The position numbers and the translations under genes are program-made. 64,000 nucleotides of DNA from Agapetus fuscipes. Its lineage: Eukaryota; Arthropoda; Insecta; Trichoptera; Glossosomatidae. Positions 56,248-64,000 of this stretch are shown here, one piece after another; the stretch's first letter is position 1, and each line of letters starts with the position of its first letter. The stretch covers positions 12,485,215 to 12,549,214 of the forward strand of contig OX637346.1 in assembly GCA_951799405.1 (NCBI GenBank). The letters are read 5' to 3'. Under the pieces are notes generated by a model. The model was not told the DNA's origin. It saw nothing but the letters and a program-made list of their open reading frames with translations, and searched no databases.

Positions 56248-56498
56248 TCTAAATCTAAATCTAAGCTGCAAAGATATATATCATTTATGATTCATATTAA
56301 ATGCATTCCCATAAGCAGATACGTATAGGTTCGCGCTTACGCATGCCGCATATGGGCCTACAATATAAAAACTCAATCTCAAATGAACATAAGCCCTGCA
56401 ACTCTTGCCGACCTTCCCTGAAACAGGGGTGACATTGACAAAGTGAACCATTTTTTACAGAATGAGTGGCCAGCCGCATACCAACCTATAAGTCAAGG
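56248..56498 (-). repeat. Family A repeat
   Basis: Complete copy of the subfamily with TCTAAATCTAAGCTGC tail and GCCAGCCGCATACC head, like 44331-44580. Confidence 0.9.
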
Positions 56499-57104
56499 AA
56501 AACAAACAATGTATTTATGTGATTTTCAAAAATTAAATTAAAAACGTTCCCTGATCACTCTTTGGAAAAACGACCTCTTAAGTGCTGGATACAATTTACA
56601 CAATTTTCGAAATGTTAAATTTTTCGACGTAATAGGTGAAAAGTGTATTTTTGATGCATGGAAAAGGCCGGTGTGTATTCTAAAATTCAACGCTATGTAT
56701 GACGTAATAAAAATACATTTTAATAGGGCGTCAAAAGGCAACTTTTATTGTATCACACATTCCATTAGCGTACAGGCCAACTATGTAATATTGTTATTAA
56801 AAAGTCTTTAACGATGGGCGTAAAAAATATAATAAAAAACAAAATGCCGAGTTAATCTGTTTTCCATCTCAAAAGGAGCCCTTACTCGTACATTTCAGAG
56901 GTGGGGCATGCTTTTGGGTTATAACATATTTCTGTTTCACGTGGATAGAAACTTGGTGCAGTGGCGTATCCTTGATTTAGAAATTAATGCTTATGTAATT
57001 TTGAAATTTGTTTTTAGGATAAATGTTTGATTAAATGATTATTCATTCTTGTTTTCCAAAAAAATGTAATGATTGAATGACGTAAATAATACCTCAATGA
57101 AGTA
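56499..57104. other. No gene recognised
   Basis: A+T-rich. Confidence 0.4.
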
Positions 57105-57319
57105 ATAATAATAATAAATAATAATAATAATCTAAGTTGCAAGGATATATTCATTCAAAGCTCTCAAACACGTGTAGTTCGCGCTTACAAATGCTGATTG
57201 TGTACTTACAAATAAAATCTAAACCTCAAATGAACATAAGCCCTGCAACTCTTGCCGACATTCCCTGAAACAGGGGTGACATTGGCAAAGTGAACCATTT
57301 TTTACAGTATGGGTTGTCA
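57105..57319 (-). repeat. (AAT)n followed by a head-truncated family A repeat
   Basis: An (AAT)n run (57105-57131) abuts the tail; the copy ends at TATGGGTTGTCA, lacking the last ~25 bp of the head. Confidence 0.8.
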
Positions 57320-57453
57320 TAAACAGAAACGAAACGATTCTATGTATGGTATCTTACATATGAGTCTTATAGAACCAAAGGCGGCAATCTGGTTTGTTTT
57401 TTCTTTAATGAGATAAAAAAAATATATTTACCTCATACTTATGACAATATCCT

Positions 57454-57523
57454 GTTTTTTTTAAGAAACCCTGTGCGGGAGACTCACTAGAATTCAGAGA
57501 CTCTTGGGATCTATGACGCGTTT
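57454..57523 (+). repeat. Family D repeat, short
   Basis: TTTTTTTTAAGAAACCCTGT, GCGGGAGACTCACTAG, then ACTCTTGGGATCTATGAC. Confidence 0.65.
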
Positions 57524-58230
57524 GTTTTTCTTTATCTTCATCTAATTTCGCCACAACCTACATCGAAGCTTGGCTTTCTGATTTACCTTCTCGATTGTTT
57601 TATTTGTGTAGTATATTCTCATTATTTCTTTGATCGGTTGGTATCAATTTTCTTTGCACTTCATATCATGTGTGAGTCCAAACCTAAATATGCGTACTTG
57701 GAGAGTGAACCCCGAATTTTTATAAATCTCTGCAAATTAAATTACAGATCAAATCGTTGGGATCACCTCCCAAAGAGGTGTGTCCATGATGCGGAACGCT
57801 TCTCCCACCTGTCTTGCTAAGCCAATGCTGAACGTGCGCTTAGTATGAGAATATACTTTTGTATACCAAAGTCCAAACGTTAAAAAGATGCAGGTTTTTT
57901 GTTAGCGTACGGCCAGGCCGGCCTGCATGCTTTACTGCTCGGGGTATAAAAACCCCATTAACTGCTCCTTCCTCTGATTGTGATGGGCGTGTAGAGGCCC
58001 AGAACTGGCAAACCGAACCTCAACGATAATATATAGAAGGTTTAAATTGTTTATCTGTTTTTAAAACGGTTCTCCCGTACTACCGTTTTGTTCTAAATTC
58101 AACTTGTGAATTACGCCAATGCAGACATTTTTTTTACTAATTTAATTTTATGTATAAAATAACAACTCATTTCTTAATATTTTTAAGGGTATTTCTGTTA
58201 ACACAGTTAAGGTCTATTGTATTTTTTTTT
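57524..58230. other. No gene; GGGGTATAAAAACCCC at 57940
   Basis: A TATAAAAA word sits inside a GGGG/CCCC inverted repeat (57940-57955). No exon follows that I can recognise. Confidence 0.3.
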
Positions 58231-58335
58231 TGCTCAAACATTTTCGCCTAATAGGCCTCTTCTGGAACATACAAATATTTTTATAGATTAATTTTCAAAA
58301 CAATTTTTTTTTTCAAGACGAAAATTCATAGACAA
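58231..58335 (-). repeat. Retroelement-like 3' fragment with CAGAAGA...GAAA hairpin
   Basis: The minus strand reads TTCCAGAAGAGGCCTATTAG then GCGAAAATGTTTGAGC and an A-run. It matches 10440-10560. Confidence 0.5.
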
Positions 58336-58451
58336 AATTTAATGAAAATAAGATTCAACATAAAACATAACAAATTTTATAAATACTCGATTACTTCCTT
58401 ACGTCGGATTTTTTTTTAAATTGCTTCGACAATATAGTAAAAGTTAATCAT

Positions 58452-58568
58452 GAAGTTGTACCAAAAATGTATGGAAACTTAAACCCTTAATATATGCGCT
58501 ATTTTAGTTTCCATACGTTTTTGGGTAATTGTTATAGTTGAACCTAAAGCAAAGTTCTATACTTTAGG
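58452..58568. repeat. Family M palindromic MITE
   Basis: GTACCAAAAATGTATGGAAAC pairs with GTTTCCATACGTTTTTGGGTA around ATATATGCGCTATTTTA; the right end CTATACTTTAGG is followed by TA. Confidence 0.75.
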
Positions 58569-59349
58569 TAACAGTCTCAAATGAACGCGCTAATCGCTAT
58601 GTAAATGAATCCACTCTTCAACTGATGGGTTTTTTATTCGGTTTTGCTACCGCATTTATACATTGTCAATACAATGAACTGCGAATTGTAAAAAATACAC
58701 GAAACGGTGATATCTTTGACTTTTTAATGGATCTTACGCAAAGAAAAAAACACCATTGAAGAAATGGTGACTCATTTCCATTTTGAGTCATAATGTAACA
58801 TCATTCATGTAAGTTAAAAGTACACTGTAAGACAATATACTACTGTATGCTAAATATCATAATCTCCATATTTATTCATCTTACGTGATTAGATTAAAAA
58901 AATATTTTGTATAGAATACAATTTTTTGGTTATTTTTAATATGAGAAAAACATCTTAGTAGCAAGATATGCATTTGAATTCTTATAGCGTTTTCACATAA
59001 ATAAGTCCTTAGGTTGTCCACGTATCATGGTTCTGTTTTTGTATTAGGAAACTCACTTAATCAGCGGCTATGACATGGATTTGCTATGTGGGAATTAAAC
59101 ATTTAGTCTCGTCTATGAAAGAATTAGAATAAGGTTTGCAGGGTGCTATAACAAACATTTAAAACAGTTTTCCTTTTTTAATCACTTGAACCAATCTGCC
59201 TCTCAGACTATCACATTTTTTGCAGTCTATTTCAAATATTCAAATCTATCACCTCATTTCTAGTGCAAGTCATAAATAATTACTTTATTACGCCTCGGGG
59301 TCTAAAAATCTTCAACTCTGTTGCTCGGATCCCGCTCGGGACTCCAATG
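58569..59349. other. No gene recognised
   Basis: A+T-rich. Confidence 0.4.
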
Positions 59350-59498
59350 CCCTAAGTGTAAATCCTTACTCTTGAACTCAACCATGGAGTTTACCAAAAA
59401 AAATGTGCAGGGTCTAGAGCAGCGCATGCTGTGAGTTTTTAGTTTCTGTACAGTTTTGGTAAAACGCTACGGTTTAGTTACATGTTGAATACTTGGAG
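59350..59498. repeat. Family M palindromic MITE, good copy
   Basis: CCCTAAGTGTAAATCC, GAACTCAACCATGGAGTTTAC, then TTTTGGTAAAACGCTACGG and GAATACTTGGAG followed by TA. Confidence 0.8.
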
Positions 59499-61087
59499 TA
59501 CACAGGCCCTTTGTTTCGTCTCTGGGCGGGGTTGGTCGGTAGGTGTTGATAATAACAGCTCTTCCCGCCTTCCCGACCGGGAGAACCATTTCCAGCGGAC
59601 GGTGAAGATTACCGATTTTACATATATTATCCCCACTTTGTCGGGCAATACATTCTCAAGTTGATAACGTCGGCGCTGGGTCAACAAATTAAATGAGATG
59701 GGGTGAACTCAGACCACTAACTCGCTTCACCTAAATTGTTAAATAATGTCCCCGGGAGACTTTATAAATCGATTTCTGGCAATAAAAAAAAAACTAAGCT
59801 TACATCACTCGCATCCTGGACCTTCTTACAAAGTATAACCCGAAAAGTGTCTCTTTATTTTTATGGTACGGCTTCGGGAAGTGTATTTTATTTTAAAAGA
59901 TAAGAATTCATTGCATCCCTCATTAATTATCCAGAAAAAAAGTTAGATACACACCTTCTATGTCGGCTCATTAATTCACTTAGTTAAAACTTTAAAAAAC
60001 TATCACAGAATTAATCTACGAAAACATTTGTAGTTTTTGCTGCAAAAAAAGAACGACAGCGTACTTAATTCCATTTTAATGACAATCTAGTTAATTAAAG
60101 TGGAAATGCTGCTTTGTAATCAATGGGAGTACTATACAATTGTTTTAACTATACACTTCCTACTAATCATACTCTTAGATAACCTATTACTACTTATTAG
60201 CTCCTAATACTTACACAGGTTATTACTTACTTCTCCAGTTTTACTTCCTTAGACGACAGGAAACCAGTTGTTTCAATTCTGTAACTACAAATTACACAGT
60301 ACACGCATACCTCTGTTTTTTTAAACTTTTTTTTGTACGCAAGAGTACAATGCCCCTTTCTGAGCCGTGTATTTGAGAAGCGTTTATTCTTATTCGTTAA
60401 TTTACTTGCGATGCTCGTCTCTGTTTTTCGGAGAAGACGCCGTGAGAGGAATGGACAACTCGTTGACAGTTTTTTTCCTGTTTCAACAGTACAATAAGTC
60501 CGTGTTTTGTGTACCGACATAATGACTACCCTCTCCCTCTGTGCTGCATTTCAAATTTTAAGTTTGGCTCGTCTTACCTTTAACAAAGCTTGAAAACTGA
60601 ACCGGGTTGCAACCAAACCAAAGACATTTTTCAATAACAATTCATATAGAATATAGTGAATGTTAAAGTTAGCTGTATGACCCAATAATTTCTGTTCATA
60701 CAAAACTATGTCATTACACACATAGCCAATTTTATGTGTAGATTTAAGCCGACGCTATTTTCTATGAACTTATGTTTGTTATATAATAGACCTTACAAAA
60801 ATAACAAGAAAAATATTATCTTGATCTGGTCTTTCACTTTTTCTCAACGTTTTATTAGGGTAGATATAATATGAACCGTTTCCCAGACTTTTCACATTAT
60901 TTCACGTAATTCTATGCTAATCCTCCCTAATCCACGCGTGCACTGCACCGCATAAAACTCTTCTTTGTGCCGAAATTGTTTTCACTACGTTTGAAAGAAA
61001 ATATGTTATTACTTTGTTAGTGCCACATACGAGTTGCGCTACTGAAATCGCTTGCTCTCGGTACATTATATTGGGCAGTGAAGTAAC
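59499..61087. other. No gene recognised
   Basis: A GC-richer patch at 59500-59610 has short open frames on both strands without a domain. The rest is A+T-rich. Confidence 0.4.
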
Positions 61088-61290
61088 TATAATCTAAGTT
61101 GCAAAGATATATCAACATTTAAAATTCAAATTAAATGCATGACCACAGACAGACACGTGTAAGATCGCGCTTACGAATGCTGCATGTGCACTTATAAACT
61201 AAAATCCAAACCTCGAATGAACCTAAACTCTGCAACTTTTGCCGACTTCCTTGAAACAAGTAGTTTGGGTGGTCAGCCTCATACCAACTT
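61088..61290 (-). repeat. Family A repeat, partly deleted
   Basis: The hairpin-to-head segment is shortened: CTTGAAACAAGTAGTTTGGG instead of the full CAGGGGTGACATTGGC region. Confidence 0.8.
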
Positions 61291-61713
61291 AACATTTAAA
61301 ATGATATTTTTATATTAGGCAGTTAATGCCACGTGGGATGCTTAAAAGGTTAGGTAAAGGTTGAACATGAGATTATCTTTCTAATTTAAATGTGTTAAAA
61401 ATGAAGCAAAATACATATTATGAATTGATGAAAATGGATTGAATATCGGGCATAGTCTGGACCTCCCGCCCACTTCTCTTGTATGAAACTATCTGGGTTC
61501 TATAGTGTGGGATGATTCTGGATACCCCTTGAACATTGCGTTACATTTTCAACAAAATAAACAACTACAATCAACAGTTAATATATATCGGTTAACAGCA
61601 ACGATTATTAAATTTGGTTTGCGAACATAATAATGAGACATTTTTTTGATAATGATGAGAACGGTACTCGTATTTTCAAGGTTAGTGGTTAGATTAGTTA
61701 GGTTAGGTTAGTT

Positions 61714-61811
61714 AGACTTTATACTGAATGAAAAGGACGCACTTATGTCAATCACGTGTTTTTTTTATCAGCTTAAACGTCACATAAGCTAACGTTCAAA
61801 ATACCGGGCCT
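61714..61811 (+). repeat. Family E MITE, best copy
   Basis: GACTTTATACTGAATGAAAA to TTCAAAATACCGGGCC. CACGTGTTTTTTTTATCAGC is in the middle. Confidence 0.75.
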
Positions 61812-62202
61812 CAAAGGCCATAAGAATACCGGAAAATCTTGATCTCGCATAGTAAAAATATCGGTCTTGATTTTGCAAAGATTTAAATAAAAACAGTTTT
61901 AGTATAATGGATAAATGATTCCAATGTAACTAACCCATGCCATCTGTGGCACTGGGGTCACAATTATCGTCAATAAGGTATGATGGGGGGTCGAAAGAGC
62001 ACTGATTTAAAAAAATGCCAATTCAATTGCCACCGCATTGTCCGCTCGATCATAACGTTGACTATATAAAATAAATATCGAATATTTCTACTGATATGTG
62101 ACGACGTTAGGCCAAGTCTATGCGTCATCCATTGAACGAGTCCTTCAACACATGCCAAGATAAAAAGTATTATTAATTTACCTAAACCAAACTAAATAAA
62201 GT
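61812..62202. other. No feature recognised
   Basis: A+T-rich. Confidence 0.4.
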
Positions 62203-62294
62203 TATTTTTTAAGAAATCCTGTGCTGGACACTCCCTAGATTTCAGATACTCTAGGGGTCTATGCAACTTGTTGTAGTGCCGCAGAGGTGTTGTT
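62203..62294 (+). repeat. Family D repeat
   Basis: TTTTTTAAGAAATCCTGTGC, CTCCCTAGATTTCAGATAC-TCTAGGGG, GTGCCGCAGAGGTGTTGTT. Confidence 0.75.
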
Positions 62295-62446
62295 TACGTA
62301 CTTGGTCGACGCTGCAAAGCGCCAATACTCAAGCAAGACCTAGTTGCTGTAATGCTGGATGGACCTTTAGTGACCGGTGTTTGGTAAAGGAATATTAATT
62401 TTTCAACCAGTGAAGAGAGTATTTGAAAATATAAATAGTATTTTTT

Positions 62447-62545
62447 TTGTAGTCCGCCGGGATTCGAACCCACAACCTTCCAAAGTGACGCTATTTTAAA
62501 TAAATGTTGCCCTAGGCGCATTAATCACTTTGCTACGCCCCATGT
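62447..62545 (-). repeat. tRNA-derived SINE head
   Basis: Minus-strand A box TAGCAAAGTGAT (62535-62524) and B box GGGTTCGAATCCC (62471-62459), followed by an A-run (complement of 62441-62449). It is the clearest tRNA-like unit here. The long A-box-B-box distance (about 52 bp) fits a tRNA with a long variable arm or an insertion. Confidence 0.6.
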
Positions 62546-62615
62546 TAACTGCGTCCATGTTTTTACATGGCATTGTTTCCTTGGAATGAATTAAGTAGTA
62601 AGTCCCAGAGCTGAA

Positions 62616-62758
62616 CCCCCAAGTAACACACATCACGTTTAAACTCAACAACATTGTTATCTTAAATGTAAAGAAAATGAATCAACACCGAGTAGCGAGC
62701 GTTTCAATTTAAAAACACTTTAATAGAACTGTATGGTTGAGTTAGAGTTTTATACTGA
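62616..62758. repeat. Family M palindromic MITE
   Basis: CCCCCAAGTAACACAC, GTTTAAACTCAACAAC, then GTATGGTTGAGTTAGAGTTTTA-TACTGAATG. Confidence 0.7.
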
Positions 62759-62819
62759 ATGCACCGCGTGTGAACGCCGCGCCGTAAATATTAATTTTAT
62801 TATTCAGTAGCATGCGCGG

Positions 62820-62950
62820 GGTACATTATTCAAATCCTCGTCTCCCGGCTTCTCTGCGTCCTCCCCCACACACCACTCCAAGGCTCCCCTGCATCCTCTT
62901 GAGAAGCCATCCCTTCCTTCCCCTTTGCCGTCTGCTTGCCGAGAGGACCC
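62820..62950. other. GC-richer C/T-rich island
   Basis: CTCCCCTGCATCCTCTTGAG-type sequence with weak open frames on both strands, downstream of a family M copy like the island at 28.1 kb. Confidence 0.3.
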
Positions 62951-63340
62951 GGCAGCGTCTGATGGATAAACGAGCCACATTTTCAACAAGGAAATGCGTT
63001 TTGTGTTAGACTGATGATCGGTTGAAATTCAGCATTCTTGCATGTTGTTTTTGAATGTGAGCTTTTGAACTTGAAAGCGTGATGTTCGCTACAGACCACC
63101 ATCTAATATTCACCATGATTTTTCGTCGTTTTTCAGTAATGTTATCTTTGAGACTCCACATGATCCTGCATGCTTTTTTTCTCATTACTCAAGCCTTGAA
63201 TCAGATCTATTGCCAGCCATTTTCCTGTGATCAACATTTTTCACCTCTCAATCCATGAAAATAATTCCATAAGGACCATAGAAACATTTTTCTCGTGTGT
63301 GTATGGTAGTGTCTCTTAATTCATATTAACTTATTTGTAT

Positions 63341-63540
63341 TCAATTATAAATTTGTATGAGATTGAAGATCCATACTGTAAAATTGTATTACTTCTGCAA
63401 ATGTCACCACTGTTTCAGGAAAGGGTTGCAATTGTTGCAAGTATTGCAGGGTTGTGTGAGCGTCAACTAACACGTGTCTGCTTGTGGGCGTGCAATAAAT
63501 ATGAATAATATCTTTGCAAGTTAGAATGTATATTATAGAT
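63341..63540 (+). repeat. Family A repeat, old copy
   Basis: CATACTGTAAAATTG, CACCACTGTTTCAGGAAAGG and CTTTGCAAGTTAGAATG identify it; many substitutions. Confidence 0.65.
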
Positions 63541-63601
63541 GTCAGTAAGGCTTGTATTGTTTAGATTTTGTAGGGTTTGTGTATTCACACAGTGAAAATT
63601 C

Positions 63602-64000
63602 ATTTTTTTTTAAATAAAGCTATTTTTTGTTTAACGTAGTTTATTTTCACAATAATATTTAATATCTCGAGTACTTTCGACCTTCAATATTCAGGCCATT
63701 ATCAAGAGTGATGTATAAAAAATTAAAATTATTAAGAACAAACCATAGATCAAAATTATATAAATTCAAATAAATAGGTAGGTATAGGTACAATAAATAT
63801 GAACTTAATTAAAATTAAATACAACAGTCAAAAATTAAAAGAAAGAAAACATAAAATAATATATAATAATTACAATAAATTAATTCAAACATCCGAGGGT
63901 CATAAAATAAATAAAATAAAATAAAATATTTAAAGCACAAATAAAATTATTGAGTCAACACAAAAAGACAAATAACAATAATAACAACATAATGACAAAG
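63602..64000 (-). repeat. Retroelement-like 3' region reaching the window edge
   Basis: On the minus strand a T-rich region leads to CTTGATAATGGCC...GGTCGAAAGTACTCGAG (63706-63666), then ATTGTGAAAATAAACTACG, and ends in an A-run at about 63610. The hairpin and following words parallel the locus at 22.04 kb. The 5' part lies outside the window. Confidence 0.45.

Larger units (their letters stand above)
15705..64000 (+). other. Putative giant first intron (start only)
   Basis: It begins GTAAGC after the candidate exon and extends to the window edge without a convincing acceptor-exon pair. It is composed of mobile elements and A+T-rich DNA. It stands or falls with the exon call. Confidence 0.3.

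Noticed and set aside
57930..57960. TATA-box promoter at GGGGTATAAAAACCCC
   Set aside because: The word is embedded in a local inverted repeat and no exon or conserved start follows.

Overview
This is an A+T-rich, repeat-dense stretch of animal nuclear DNA, almost certainly from an insect and most likely a moth or butterfly. That is an inference from the mix of CR1/Jockey-type and RTE-type LINEs, hAT and PIF/Harbinger transposons, tRNA-derived SINE heads and very many short palindromic elements. There are no bacterial genes, no operons, no rRNA genes, no CRISPR array and no confident intact tRNA gene.

Layout. The first 5 kb hold a nearly full-length non-LTR retrotransposon. ORF1 has three zinc knuckles (601-1278), and ORF2 has an APE endonuclease and a reverse transcriptase (1707-4637). 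From 5 to 15 kb there are decayed repeats: a degenerate LINE 3' end (minus strand, about 9.7-10.4 kb), a foldback-like minisatellite element (about 8.55-9.35 kb) and a hAT derivative with a perfect 8-bp target duplication (13607-14190). The only candidate host gene is a GC-rich promoter-like island near 14.93-15.17 kb, a long 5' leader, and a 43-nt first coding exon (15662-15704) ending in a consensus splice donor. If it is real, the other 48 kb downstream are its first intron, which would fit the lack of further convincing exons.

The rest of the window (15.7-64 kb) is packed with repeats. Family A is a SINE-like repeat of about 245 bp with more than 20 copies on both strands, two of them identical over 247 bp. 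Family B is related and shares the head of A with a different tail. Family M is a palindromic MITE of 120-160 bp present about 18 times, with termini like CCCAAGTATAAAAC. Smaller families D and E have three copies each. Further items are a second and a third hAT-like element (18301-19048; about 47578-48158), an internally deleted PIF/Harbinger element (30082-31240) with a 24-bp perfect TIR and TAA target duplications, five RTE-like ORF2 C-terminal remnants, three CR1/L2-like 3' ends, tRNA-derived heads, minisatellites, and a foldback with 85-bp arms at 51 kb.

How the parts relate. The LINEs are the plausible source of trans-acting machinery for the SINE-like families. The hAT and Harbinger relics are non-autonomous or internally deleted copies that would need transposase from elsewhere. 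Nested insertions (B inside A; an RTE tail inside a hAT element; A inside the foldback element) give a relative chronology. Family names A, B, D, E, M and FB are local labels used only here.
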